NCBI GenBank assembly: GCA_965369635.1
Contig: CBDURC010000066.1
Location: 1 to 13,655, forward strand
From: UBA3071 sp965369635
Lineage (GTDB): Bacteria > Chloroflexota > Anaerolineae > UBA3071
DNA length: 13,655 nucleotides
Direction: 5' to 3'
Shown in pieces: positions 1-7,647 of the stretch (positions are counted from its first letter, which is position 1; each line of letters begins with the position of its first letter). The position numbers and the translations under genes are program-made. The notes beneath the pieces were generated by a model, which ran no database searches, was not told the DNA's origin, and saw nothing but the letters and a program-made list of their open reading frames with translations.

Positions 1-187
1 GACGGTGGGCGGGGTGAAAGGATGACGTCGCCTCATTCGATACTATCGACACTATCGACACTATGAGAGAGCCAGCAGCGCCCCGCGTACTCGTCCGTTG
101 ACGGTGGGCGGGGTGAAAGGATGACGTCGCCTCATTCGATACTATCGACACTATGAGAGAGACAGCAGCGCCCCGCGTACTCGTCCG
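1..187. repeat. 99-bp tandem direct repeat, two copies
   Basis: Bases 1-97 recur at 100-187. The copies differ by one substitution (c72 versus a162) and by loss of one 9-bp unit ACTATCGAC, present in consecutive copies in the first repeat and fewer in the second. Further copies may lie beyond the left edge. Each copy contains a possible mini-ORF starting at ATG 22 or ATG 121 that reads through the Leu-Ser-Thr-coding 9-bp units to a TGA (14 and 11 codons), preceded by a GGGGTG that could act as a ribosome site. The repeat is seen directly; its role is unknown, and translation of the mini-ORFs is speculative. Confidence 0.9.
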
Positions 188-196
188 GGGCGCTGC
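165..196 (+). other. Strong GC hairpin at end of tandem repeat
   Basis: GCAGCGCCCC (165-174) pairs perfectly with GGGGCGCTGC (187-196) across a 12-nt loop. Only the second repeat copy has the right arm; the first copy carries the left arm alone. No T-run follows, so it is not a canonical intrinsic terminator. It could end an upstream transcript, protect an RNA end, or lie in the leader of the downstream gene at 251. Confidence 0.5.
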
Positions 197-250
197 CATT
201 ATGGCCCGGCGCAAGCAGCATGAACTCATTTCGGAGTCCGGGGAAGAAAC

Positions 251-757
251 ATGTCCGATGCATACTATCAGGAACGGGCCAGGCGGCGCGCCCGGCTGTG
301 GTGGATTGTCGGGGCCGCGGTAGCGGTCATTCTGCTCACTGCCCTCGGCTCAAAGGCCTTGTTGTATGACGCCTGCACGCGGAGTCTTGACCGTTCCCCC
401 CGTTCCATCGTTCTGACCTTTGTGAACGCGGTGGGTCGGGGCGACGCGCCGGTCGCCCAGGAGTGCTGGGAGCATCACGCCTACTACGAACTTGAGGCTG
501 GCTGCTCTGAGATCTGCCTGTCGAGAGTCTATAGGGTGCAGTACGAGGTCGCTGACGTTACCTTGGGCAAGCCATACACCACACCGGGTGGACGCGCCAA
601 CCTGAAAGCGACGGTCTCCATCGCCTGTGCCGGAAGTGGGCAGACCCACACGGGTGAGATCCTGCTGGACAGCGTGGGAGCAAACGTTCCCTGGAAGCAC
701 TGGGCGATCATCCACAGTAGCTTCGGGGGCACGATTGCTGAGCCGTGGTGCAAGTGA
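251..757 (+). CDS. Small membrane-anchored protein, possibly NTF2-like fold
   Basis: Function not recognised. The 168-residue product has a short basic N-terminus (Arg 9, 11-13, 15), one hydrophobic helix at about residues 17-38, then an extracytoplasmic domain starting with Ser-Pro-Arg-Ser-Ile-Val-Leu-Thr-Phe-Val-Asn-Ala (49-60). That pattern resembles the first helix of DUF4878/NTF2-like domains of secreted bacterial proteins, a weak guess from pattern only. Six cysteines (42, 72, 85, 89, 126, 167), all on the extracytoplasmic side, could form disulfides. The ATG at 251 follows a GGGGAAG stretch. The TGA stop (755-757) lies inside the TGAGGT that serves as ribosome site for the next gene, so the two genes are probably translationally coupled and may work together. 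Confidence 0.75.
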   Translation: MSDAYYQERARRRARLWWIVGAAVAVILLTALGSKALLYDACTRSLDRSPRSIVLTFVNAVGRGDAPVAQECWEHHAYYELEAGCSEICLSRVYRVQYEVADVTLGKPYTTPGGRANLKATVSIACAGSGQTHTGEILLDSVGANVPWKHWAIIHSSFGGTIAEPWCK

Positions 758-767
758 GGTTCCGCCG

Positions 768-2999
768 ATGAACACCTGGTTCCGAACGGCCAGACCGTGG
801 TTCCGTTTTGCTGTCATCATCGTAGTGGTACTGATCGGGCTGGCGGTGCGGCTCAGGGCGGTGGATCTGCTGCCCATAGATTTCGACGAGGACGACTATC
901 TCCGGGCTGGCCAGCAGTACGCCCAGGCCATCCAGGATGGTGATTGGGCGGCATTCACGCAACTCAACTACCGCCCGGAGCATCCACCTCTGGCCAAGAT
1001 GGTCTACGGCCTGTCGCTGGCCCGGCTGCCTCAGGTGGACGAGATTCCCGACCGCCCCACCACGTCCAGGCCTGCCAGCAGGCTGCCAGAACCTCATCTG
1101 AAAGCGGCCCGCACCACAGCGGCAGTGTCTGGCGCGTTGGAAGTATTGGCGCTGGCGCTGGTCAGCCCTCTGGCTGGCCTGTTCCTGGCCATTCACACCT
1201 TTACCATCAAGTACACGAGTCAGGTGATGCTGGAAGCGCTGCCAGCGCTAACCAGCGTGGTGGCGGTCCTGGCCTACGATCGCTCCCAGCGCAGGTGGAA
1301 CGGCTGGCTGCTCCTGTCGGCGGTCGCCTTGGGTCTGACGGCCTCCGGCAAGTACATCTTCTGTCTCGTTGGCGTAGCCATCGTCATCCACTGGCTGTGG
1401 CAGACCTTTCCCCGCAACGGTAGGGGCGCAGCTTGCCCCGCTTGGGGCGGGGCTTGGCTGCGCTGGCTGGAGCCGGTGGTGATCTGGGGCATCCTGGCAT
1501 TGGGGGTGTTCCTGGCCACGGATCCCTACCTGTGGCCTGCGCCAGTCGAACGACTGCGCGAGTCCGTCTTCTTTCACGGCCAGTACACTCAGGGCGACGC
1601 CGTGCAGCGGGCTGGTCTGCCCACCTGGCAGCCATTGGTTTGGCTAGCTCAATCGGTGCCCTGGCATTCTGGCGTGTTCGTCGTGTCCCTCGATGGCTTG
1701 ATGACTTTGCTGGCCATCCTGGGGCTGAAGCAACTGTGGCAGAGGAATCGGCTCTATGTGATCTGGCTGGCCGTTGGGCTGGGCTTCCTGTTCGTCTGGC
1801 CGACCAAGTGGCCGCAGTACATCCTGGTGCTGACCGTGCCTGTCTCCCTGGCGGCCGCGGAGGGGTTCAGGGCCAGGATTTGGGAGCCCCTGGTGCGCTG
1901 GGCGCGGCGCTTGCCCCGCTTGCCCCGCTTGGGGCGGGGCTTGGGGCGGGGCTTGCGCACTGAGAGGCTGCGGAGCGACCGGCTTCGCGCCCGATTGATG
2001 TCGCGAAGCGTCTGGAGGGCTCTGCCGTGGCTGTTGCCAGGGGTGATCGTCTTGCTGCTGATTGCCTTCTACCCGCTGCTCTACCAGGCGGGAATGGCCC
2101 TGACCGACTTCAATACCGTCTCCATCAAGGATGGCATCAATGGCGGTATCTGGCGTGAAGTGCGGGATGGCCTGACCGCGCAGGTAGAACCCGTAGACGT
2201 TGACATCTTCTCTTTCGGTCGTTCGACCTCAAGAAAGGTGCACTACGCTGGGATAGGCCCGTTGCTGCAGTTCTTCACCGGCGCGGGCGCAGACCTGCTG
2301 GTGTTTGAAGTCCTGTGGACGGTGCTCTCGGTCAGCTTGCAGGCTGCATTGGGGGTGGCCGTGGCGCTGATGTTGCACCGGCGCGGGGTGCGGTTCAAGG
2401 GATGGTGGCAAACCATCTTCATCCTGCCTTGGGCCATCCCGGAGTTCGTGGGCGCACTGATCTGGATGCTGATAGCCGACCCCACCTACGGCTGGTTCTT
2501 CCTGGGGACCAGGGCCTCATTCTCTCAGACACCCGGCCATCCGCTGGCGCAGACACTGTCGCTCTGGCAGCAGAACCCCAATCTGGCCCTGATCGTGCTC
2601 CTGCTTGCCGGCACCTGGCTGGGCTTCCCGTTGATTATGCTGGCGGCTTCGGCCGGACTCAAGATGATCCCCTCCGAAGTGTATGACGCCGCGGCCATAG
2701 ACGGCGCCAGCGTCTGGCAATGCTTCCGTGCGCTCACCTGGCCGCTGCTGCTGCCGCTGCTGGCCCCCGCGCTCATCATCCGTGGCATCTCGGCTTTCAA
2801 CCAATTCTACCTGTTCTACGTGCTGCAAACGGTCTGGCCGGTGACGACCCTTGCCAGCCTTTCGTATTTCATCTTTGATTCTGCCGGGAAGTATGCGACC
2901 TCGGCCGTGATCAACCTGTTCACCGTGATTCTGCTGGTCACACTTCTCCTGTGGTTCAACCGCTGGAGCAAGGCAGGCGAGGGCGCGACCTATGCGTAA
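768..2999 (+). CDS. GT-C glycosyltransferase fused to MalF-type sugar ABC permease
   Basis: The 743-residue product joins two membrane modules. Residues 1-375 resemble GT39/ArnT-like (PMT_2) lipid-linked-sugar transferases: an N-terminal membrane helix, an acidic first outer loop (Asp38, Asp40-Glu41-Asp42-Asp43), His72-Pro-Pro-Leu, several more helices, and a Trp-Pro-Thr-Lys-Trp-Pro-Gln-Tyr stretch at 344-351. Residues 411-743 are a complete MalF-like permease: first helix 419-438, and the EAA loop that contacts the ATPase around Tyr639-Asp-Ala-Ala-Ala-Ile-Asp-Gly646. The basic linker (376-410) contains repeat copy B; copy A lies at 218-230. No stop separates the modules. ATG 768 was chosen because TGAGGT at 755-760 sits 7 nt upstream. 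Met411 (ATG 1998) could be a secondary start for a free permease, but its upstream SD is poor. The partners would be the downstream MalG-type permease plus an ATPase and binding protein not present here. I see the two modules clearly; a function linking them is unknown. Confidence 0.85.
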   Translation: MNTWFRTARPWFRFAVIIVVVLIGLAVRLRAVDLLPIDFDEDDYLRAGQQYAQAIQDGDWAAFTQLNYRPEHPPLAKMVYGLSLARLPQVDEIPDRPTTSRPASRLPEPHLKAARTTAAVSGALEVLALALVSPLAGLFLAIHTFTIKYTSQVMLEALPALTSVVAVLAYDRSQRRWNGWLLLSAVALGLTASGKYIFCLVGVAIVIHWLWQTFPRNGRGAACPAWGGAWLRWLEPVVIWGILALGVFLATDPYLWPAPVERLRESVFFHGQYTQGDAVQRAGLPTWQPLVWLAQSVPWHSGVFVVSLDGLMTLLAILGLKQLWQRNRLYVIWLAVGLGFLFVWPTKWPQYILVLTVPVSLAAAEGFRARIWEPLVRWARRLPRLPRLGRGLGRGLRTERLRSDRLRARLMSRSVWRALPWLLPGVIVLLLIAFYPLLYQAGMALTDFNTVSIKDGINGGIWREVRDGLTAQVEPVDVDIFSFGRSTSRKVHYAGIGPLLQFFTGAGADLLVFEVLWTVLSVSLQAALGVAVALMLHRRGVRFKGWWQTIFILPWAIPEFVGALIWMLIADPTYGWFFLGTRASFSQTPGHPLAQTLSLWQQNPNLALIVLLLAGTWLGFPLIMLAASAGLKMIPSEVYDAAAIDGASVWQCFRALTWPLLLPLLAPALIIRGISAFNQFYLFYVLQTVWPVTTLASLSYFIFDSAGKYATSAVINLFTVILLVTLLLWFNRWSKAGEGATYA
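1432..1456 (+). repeat. Palindromic 17-bp element, copy A (single)
   Basis: CTTG (1432-1435), core CCCCGCTTGGGGCGGGG (1436-1452), CTTG (1453-1456). The core folds into a 6-bp CCCCGC/GCGGGG stem with a TTGGG loop. Inside the glycosyltransferase module it is read as Cys-Pro-Ala-Trp-Gly-Gly-Ala-Trp. Removing 21 bp leaves Ala-Ala-Trp-Leu-Arg-Trp in frame. Confidence 0.85.
1910..1955 (+). repeat. Palindromic element, copy B (nested double)
   Basis: CTTG (1910-1913) and CTTG (1952-1955) flank a 38-bp body. The body is one 17-bp core split at its own CTTG by a second core: CCCCG (1914-1918), CTTG (1919-1922), inner core (1923-1939), CTTG (1940-1943), GGGCGGGG (1944-1951). It is read as Pro-Arg-Leu and Gly-Arg-Gly-Leu units in the linker between the glycosyltransferase and permease modules. 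Four G4 runs at 1931-1951 are separated by C, CTT and C. Confidence 0.88.
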
Positions 3000-3834
3000 G
3001 CTTAGCCTCCGTGAGCAACTGGCCTATCAGTTCGCGCTGGCCTTGGTGGCGCTCTTTGTGCTCGTGCCCGTCTGGGGCATAGCCCGTCTGGCTTTCGATG
3101 AAGCGCTCAAAGGCGCACCGGTGACCTTTCGGCTCTGGCCGGAAGAGTTCTCCTTTGCGGCCTTTCAGAAGGTGTGGAAAAGCCCATCGCAGTCGCTCTC
3201 TTTCCTCGGCCTGCTGAAGAACAGCCTGGTCGTCGCTGGCGGTGCCGCTGCAACATCAGTGGTTTTCGGGGCCAGTATGGCCTACGCCTTTGCCCGTTTC
3301 CGCTTCCCTGGTCGTCAGGTGGGCCTGTTTGGCCTGTTGTTGGGCACTCTGTTGCCCCAGGTGGCGCTCATGACGCCCCTGTACGTGTTGCTGACTATCT
3401 TGGGCATTCGTGCCTCGCTTCTGGGGCTGATGATCGTCTACACCGCGTTCTCCATGCCCTTTTGCATCTGGAACATGCGTGCTGCCTTCCAGGCAGTGCC
3501 CCAGGAACTGGAAGAAGCGGCCTTCCTGGAAGGGGCCACGCCCTCGATCGCCTTCTGGCGAGTGACGCTGCCGTTGGCTCTGCCTTCCATTGCGGTCGCT
3601 GCGCTTATGGCTTTCCTGATCGGGTACACTGAATTCGCTATCGGCTGGCTGTTTGTGGAGCGGGGCGAGAATGTCACCCTGGCCATGGCCGTGTCGGGCA
3701 TGCTAGGGCACGGCCAGGCTTGGAGCTTTCTGGCTGCCCTGGCCCTGCTGATGAGCCTGCCGGTGGTCCTGGCTTTCCTGCTGCTGCGGCGCTACCTGAT
3801 GCGCGGGCTGCTGATGGGCACGATAGAAGGCTAG
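2992..3834 (+). CDS. MalG-type sugar ABC transporter permease
   Basis: This is the second inner-membrane permease of a carbohydrate-uptake (CUT1) ABC transporter, expected to pair with the MalF-like module encoded just upstream. At 280 residues it has normal family length. Hydrophobic helices are visible at about 11-33, 76-100, 109-133, 140-160, 196-215 and 244-266. The EAA loop that docks on the ATPase is at about 171-200 (Gln-Glu-Leu-Glu-Glu-Ala-Ala-Phe-Leu-Glu-Gly-Ala, then Pro194 and Pro198). ATG 2992 lies inside the last codons of the upstream gene (8-bp overlap, GCGAGGG at 2977-2983 as ribosome site), the usual translational coupling for MalF/MalG pairs. The sugar cannot be read from sequence; the downstream GH57 enzyme suggests an alpha-glucan oligosaccharide (inference). 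Confidence 0.92.
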   Translation: MRKLSLREQLAYQFALALVALFVLVPVWGIARLAFDEALKGAPVTFRLWPEEFSFAAFQKVWKSPSQSLSFLGLLKNSLVVAGGAAATSVVFGASMAYAFARFRFPGRQVGLFGLLLGTLLPQVALMTPLYVLLTILGIRASLLGLMIVYTAFSMPFCIWNMRAAFQAVPQELEEAAFLEGATPSIAFWRVTLPLALPSIAVAALMAFLIGYTEFAIGWLFVERGENVTLAMAVSGMLGHGQAWSFLAALALLMSLPVVLAFLLLRRYLMRGLLMGTIEG

Positions 3835-3855
3835 CGCGCTCGATTGGTCGTAGTA

Positions 3856-3869
3856 GCCACTTCAGTGGC
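3856..3869. repeat. Short REP-like palindrome after the permease gene
   Basis: GCCAC (3856-3860) and GTGGC (3865-3869) flank TTCA, within TAGTAGCCACTTCAGTGGCC. From memory, similar GTAGTAG-palindrome-TTCAG sequences recur between genes in environmental bacterial genomes; only one copy is visible here. It has no T-run, so it is a poor terminator. Confidence 0.4.
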
Positions 3870-3894
3870 CGTAACTGTCAGCGGAACAGCGGGC

Positions 3895-4041
3895 AGAAGA
3901 AGCAGAGGGAAGTAGACAAGTAGACAAGGAGACGGGGAGAGGGGGAGACGAGGAGACGAGACAACGAGTCAACAAGTGGAACAAGGGGGCAAGGTGGGGA
4001 CCTTGTTGCCTCGTTGCCCCGTTTCCTGATTGCCTTGTTCC
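3895..4041. repeat. Purine-rich microsatellite with nested inverted repeats
   Basis: From about 3895 to 3992 the plus strand is almost all purine plus C, built from degenerate AGACAAG, GGAGAC and GACGAG units. It leads into a foldable block. GGAACAAGG (3978-3986) pairs with CCTTGTTCC (4033-4041). Inside, CAAGGT (3990-3995) pairs with ACCTTG (4000-4005) over GGGG, or alternatively GGGGCAA (3986-3992) pairs with TTGCCCC (4014-4020). It lies just ahead of the GH57 ribosome site and could separate or tune expression of permease and hydrolase. The pairings are seen; the function is inference. Confidence 0.6.
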
Positions 4042-4060
4042 CCCATCCCTTGACTTCGAT

Positions 4061-4066
4061 AGGAGG
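4061..4066 (+). promoter_or_regulatory. Consensus ribosome binding site of the GH57 gene
   Basis: AGGAGG sits 6 nt before ATG 4073 and 9 nt before ATG 4076, so either Met of the Met-Met start can be used. It is the strongest Shine-Dalgarno in the window and suggests high translation of the secreted hydrolase. Confidence 0.85.
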
Positions 4067-4072
4067 AGACAG

Positions 4073-7000
4073 ATGATGACAAGACACTGGTCCATTCCGC
4101 TCATGGTTGTGCTGGTGACCGCTCTGTTGGCCGCTTGCATTCAACCACAGCCGACCCCCACGCCCGTACCACTGACACCGACGAGCGTGCCTGCAAACAC
4201 GCCGACCCCACTGCCTCCCACGCGTGAACCAGCGACAGTCGCGCCGGAGCCGGCCGCGGAAACGGGTGAACCGCTCTACCTGAGCATCATCTGGCATCAG
4301 CACCAGCCGCTCTACTTCAAGGACCCGGAGACAGGCATCTACCAGAAACCGTGGGTGCGTCTGCACGCGGCCAAGGACTACGTGGATATGGCGGCCATCC
4401 TGGAGCAGTACACCGATATCCAGGCCACCTTCAACCTCACGCCCTCACTGCTGCGCCAGTTGATGGACCTGGAAGGTGGTGCAAAGGACCTCTACGGAGT
4501 GCATACGGAAGTTTCGGCAGCCCAACTCACCGACCAGCAGAAGGAGTTCATTCGCAGCCGCTTCTTCGACATCAACCCCAGGATCATCGCCCGATTCCCC
4601 CGCTACCAGGAGATAGCCGATGATCGGGACCACAGCGCCAACTGGGACGCGCAAACCTGGCTCGACCTTCAGGTGCTGTTCAACCTGGGCTGGACCGATC
4701 CCGACTTCCTGGCTACCGAACCGCTGTCCAGCCTGGTGGCCAAGGTGCGGGCTTTCGCCGAAGAGGACAAGGTCACCGTTTTGGCCGAGCACGACCGCCT
4801 GATCGCCGAGGTCGTTCCCCTGCATCGCAAGCTCCAAGACGAGGGGCGCATTGAGGTCACCATGACGCCCTTCTTCCACCCCATCCTGCCGTTGCTGGTG
4901 GATACTACCCTGGCCCGCGTGGCCGTGTCCGACATCGGGTTGCCGCCGCGCTTCAGCTACCCTCGCGATGCCGTCAACCAGTTCCAGGCAGGGGTAGACT
5001 TCTACACCGAGATCTTCGGACGTCCGCCTATGGGCATGTGGCCGGCCGAGGGTGCTGTGGCTGAGGAGATCGTGGGGCTGGTCAGCCGGGGCGGTATCCA
5101 GTGGATGGCCAGCGATGAAGAGGTGCTAGCCCGCAGCCTGGGCAGGAGAAGCTTTGCCCGTGATGCCAGCGAAATCGTGCAGGATCCTGATCTTCTCTAT
5201 CGCCCCCACATCGTGCAAGATCGCCAGCAGGATCCTGAACTGCACATCATCTTCCGCGACAAGGTCATCAGCGACAAGGTGGGTTTCACCTACAGCGGCA
5301 GTGAGGGGCTGGCTGCAGCCCAGGACTTCGTACGGCGCATCTTGGACATCCGCGCCAGGCTCGAGGAAAGCGGTGCCAGTGGCCCCCATCTGGTCAGCGT
5401 GATCCTGGATGGCGAGAACGCCTGGGAGCACTATCCCAACGATGGCAAGGAGTTCCTGCACAACATGTACCGCCTGCTGCAAGAAGAGCAGATCAAAGGC
5501 ACTATCCGCACCATCACGCCCAGTGCGTACATCGCTCGCTTCCCCGAGCAGCCAGCGATTGATCCGCTGTGGGCCGGGAGTTGGGTCAGTCCCGACTACT
5601 TGACCTGGATCGGCGAAGACGAGGAGAACCGCGCCTGGGATTACCTGGTCCGGGTGCGGGAATTCGTGGAGAAGCGCAAGAAGAAGCTAGACGAGGAAAC
5701 CCTGGCCGCGGTGATGGACGCCATCTACACCGCCGAGGGGAGTGACTGGTTCTGGTGGTACGGCGCCGACCAGAACAGCGGCGACGATGGCAGCTTCGAT
5801 CTGCAATTCCGTCTGACCTTGCAGCGAGTCTACGAGCTGATGGACGCGGAAGTGCCCACGTTTCTCAAGGTGCCGGTTATCCCGCAGACGGCCGTGCCCC
5901 CCGTGGCCGGGGCTTCGGCGCTGATCACACCCACCATTGACGGCCTGGCTGGAGAGGATGAGTGGCAGGGCGGCGGCTATTACACCGAGGAAGGCGGCGT
6001 GCAGGCTGGTCCGGAGCAGATCGTCAGCCAGCTCTGGTACGGCTTTGACAAGGAGAATGTCTACCTCCGGTTGGATGCTCGCCGATCCTGGGCCGACGTG
6101 AGCGACGAGACCCGCATCGGTTTCTATCTGACGCGGCCCGGCGGCGGACCGGAGCAGCCCTTCAGTCGCATCGGTGCTGGTGAGACATTGCTGGGCTTCG
6201 GGGCTAACGTGCTGGTGGAGATGACGGTCATGGGTGACGGTGCCGATGCCGTCTTCTACGCGGTGGACGACGCGTCCGCTTACAGCGAAACCGCGGTGGA
6301 GGTGCAGGTGGCTCTGTCCGGCAGGACGCTGGAACTGGCCGTTCCCTACGCCGACTTCGGCAAGCCTGATGCCGGGGACACCTTCAAAGTCCGGGTTGTG
6401 ATCAGCGAAGGCGAACAGCGGGACATCCAGGTGGCGCCAGGCGGCGGCCCCGGTCAGTTGATTGTACCCGACCTGGGCCTGACCACGCCCATCCTCACCA
6501 TCGCTGACCCGGAACAGGACGATCACGGTCCAGGTAGCTACGTCTACCCCAAGGACAGTGTGTTCGCAGCGAGAGCCTACGACCTGACCGAGTTCGCCGT
6601 GGCCGAGGATGACAACAACTTGATCTTCCGCTTCACCTTTGGGGGCAGGCTCAACAACGACTGGGGCGCGCCCAATGGCATGGGCATCCATGCCCTGGAC
6701 GTCTACGTTGACGCCGCCGAGGGCGGTGAGCGCAAGCTGCTGCCGGGGCGTAACGCTGCCCTGCCCGAAGGCAGCGGCTGGGAGTTCGCCATCTGGGCCG
6801 AGGGCTGGACCCCAGGACTCTACGGCCCACCGACGGTCGACTCCCCGGAGCCAGCGCAGATCGGCGACATCAGCACGCTGAGTATTATCAGCGACCCGGG
6901 CCAGAGCAAGATCACCATTCGGGTGGCCAAGAAGGTCTTTGCCGAGAGCCTGGGCGTGAGCGTGGACGCGCTCGACTCGGCCTCGTGGGGTTATGTGGCC

Positions 7001-7264
7001 ATGGTCATGAGTCAGGAGGGCTACCCCAGCAGCGGTGTCTGGCGCATCCGTGACGTCAACGAAGATGCGGCCCAATGGCGTCTAGGCGGCGCTCCACCCG
7101 AGAGCAACATCCATCCCCGCATCATTGATGTGGCCTATCCGGCTGACTTTTCTATCAGCCAGGAGGAGGCCCTGAACGGCTTCACGCCTCGGGCGGTAGA
7201 TGCCAGCAAGTTCGACGCCCTGTCGCCCGACGACTTCGCCCAGTTGCCATTGGTGAGGCCGTAG
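4073..7264 (+). CDS. GH57 alpha-glucan hydrolase lipoprotein (amylopullulanase-like)
   Basis: The 1063-residue enzyme is predicted to cleave alpha-glucans (starch, glycogen or pullulan type) outside the membrane. A lipoprotein signal ends in Leu19-Ala-Ala-Cys22, followed by a Thr-Pro linker to about residue 60. The GH57 conserved regions are visible: His75-Gln-His-Gln-Pro79 (region 1); His269-Pro-Ile (region 2); Gly321-Met-Trp-Pro-Ala-Glu326, with Glu326 as expected nucleophile (region 3); Asp446-Gly-Glu-Asn-Ala-Trp451, with Asp446 as expected acid/base (region 4); and Ser557-Asp-Trp-Phe-Trp-Trp-Tyr-Gly564 (region 5). Two beta-sandwich modules follow: a DOMON/CBM9-like one (about 617-800, Ile-Asp-Gly...Asp-Glu-Trp) and a glucodextranase-C-like one (about 807-1050). 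That layout matches archaeal and bacterial amylopullulanases. It lies 238 bp after the MalG-type permease, consistent with a glucan digestion and uptake locus. GH57 also holds alpha-amylases, branching enzymes and transferases, so the exact activity is open. Confidence 0.9.
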   Translation: MMTRHWSIPLMVVLVTALLAACIQPQPTPTPVPLTPTSVPANTPTPLPPTREPATVAPEPAAETGEPLYLSIIWHQHQPLYFKDPETGIYQKPWVRLHAAKDYVDMAAILEQYTDIQATFNLTPSLLRQLMDLEGGAKDLYGVHTEVSAAQLTDQQKEFIRSRFFDINPRIIARFPRYQEIADDRDHSANWDAQTWLDLQVLFNLGWTDPDFLATEPLSSLVAKVRAFAEEDKVTVLAEHDRLIAEVVPLHRKLQDEGRIEVTMTPFFHPILPLLVDTTLARVAVSDIGLPPRFSYPRDAVNQFQAGVDFYTEIFGRPPMGMWPAEGAVAEEIVGLVSRGGIQWMASDEEVLARSLGRRSFARDASEIVQDPDLLYRPHIVQDRQQDPELHIIFRDKVISDKVGFTYSGSEGLAAAQDFVRRILDIRARLEESGASGPHLVSVILDGENAWEHYPNDGKEFLHNMYRLLQEEQIKGTIRTITPSAYIARFPEQPAIDPLWAGSWVSPDYLTWIGEDEENRAWDYLVRVREFVEKRKKKLDEETLAAVMDAIYTAEGSDWFWWYGADQNSGDDGSFDLQFRLTLQRVYELMDAEVPTFLKVPVIPQTAVPPVAGASALITPTIDGLAGEDEWQGGGYYTEEGGVQAGPEQIVSQLWYGFDKENVYLRLDARRSWADVSDETRIGFYLTRPGGGPEQPFSRIGAGETLLGFGANVLVEMTVMGDGADAVFYAVDDASAYSETAVEVQVALSGRTLELAVPYADFGKPDAGDTFKVRVVISEGEQRDIQVAPGGGPGQLIVPDLGLTTPILTIADPEQDDHGPGSYVYPKDSVFAARAYDLTEFAVAEDDNNLIFRFTFGGRLNNDWGAPNGMGIHALDVYVDAAEGGERKLLPGRNAALPEGSGWEFAIWAEGWTPGLYGPPTVDSPEPAQIGDISTLSIISDPGQSKITIRVAKKVFAESLGVSVDALDSASWGYVAMVMSQEGYPSSGVWRIRDVNEDAAQWRLGGAPPESNIHPRIIDVAYPADFSISQEEALNGFTPRAVDASKFDALSPDDFAQLPLVRP

Positions 7265-7314
7265 GATTGCTGTGCCCAGACATGTTTTGTTGATGCTTCT
7301 CCCTTGCTGCCAAC

Positions 7315-7363
7315 GGAGTGCAAAGTCTCCGACTTTGCCACATCGTCGGAGACGACGCACTCC
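7315..7363. repeat. Large imperfect palindrome with two alternative folds
   Basis: Fold 1: GGAGTGC (7315-7321) pairs with GCACTCC (7357-7363), and inside it GTCTCCGAC (7325-7333) pairs with GTCGGAGAC (7345-7353). Fold 2 uses the left half alone: GCAAAGTC (7320-7327) pairs with GACTTTGC (7331-7338) over TCC. The two cannot form together. There is no T-run after either. It begins 51 bp after the GH57 stop and may be an RNA 3'-end structure or a REP/MITE-like element. Confidence 0.7.
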
Positions 7364-7622
7364 ACCTCATAATAGCCTAGTCCGGGCATAGTCCGGCGTT
7401 GATACTCGCATCAACACAATTGAGGTAGACTACCCAAAATCCATCTGTACATATTCGTGGAGTCCCTGCTCATCAGCGTGCGATTTTTGCCCGGCTGAGC
7501 AGTTACCTTCAACAATCGAGAATCTCGACGCCCCACAAACAGGGCAAGACAGGGCCATTCTGACGAAGGGTTGGGAAGCGGGTGAAATCTGTGCAATCTG
7601 TGGTGGGCTTGGTTGGTTCCGG

Positions 7623-7647
7623 CTTGCCCCGCTTGGGGTGGGGCTTG
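7623..7647 (+). repeat. Palindromic 17-bp element, copy C (single, intergenic)
   Basis: CTTG (7623-7626), core (7627-7643, with C to T at 7639), CTTG (7644-7647). This is the only copy outside a gene and the only single-core copy with a mismatch in the core. Its right CTTG supplies three bases of the proposed -35 hexamer of the subtilase promoter. Confidence 0.85.

Noticed and set aside
1..187. CRISPR array
   Set aside because: Only two nearly identical head-to-tail units with no distinct spacers between them.
201..323. Short open frame from ATG 201
   Set aside because: It has no ribosome site, overlaps the start of the 251 gene in another frame and encodes about 40 unremarkable residues.
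627..767. Upstream extension of the fusion gene to ATG 627
   Set aside because: It would overlap the preceding gene by 131 bp. The extra 47 residues are hydrophilic and read as a shadow of that gene, and ATG 768 has a well-placed TGAGGT.
5687..7075. Long open frame antisense to the GH57 gene (462 codons)
   Set aside because: It is His/Val/Asp-rich with no recognisable motif, as expected for the reverse reading of GC-rich codons; the plus-strand gene has clear GH57 motifs.
7265..7380. Intrinsic terminator of the GH57 gene
   Set aside because: The hairpins present lack a following T-run, so termination cannot be asserted.
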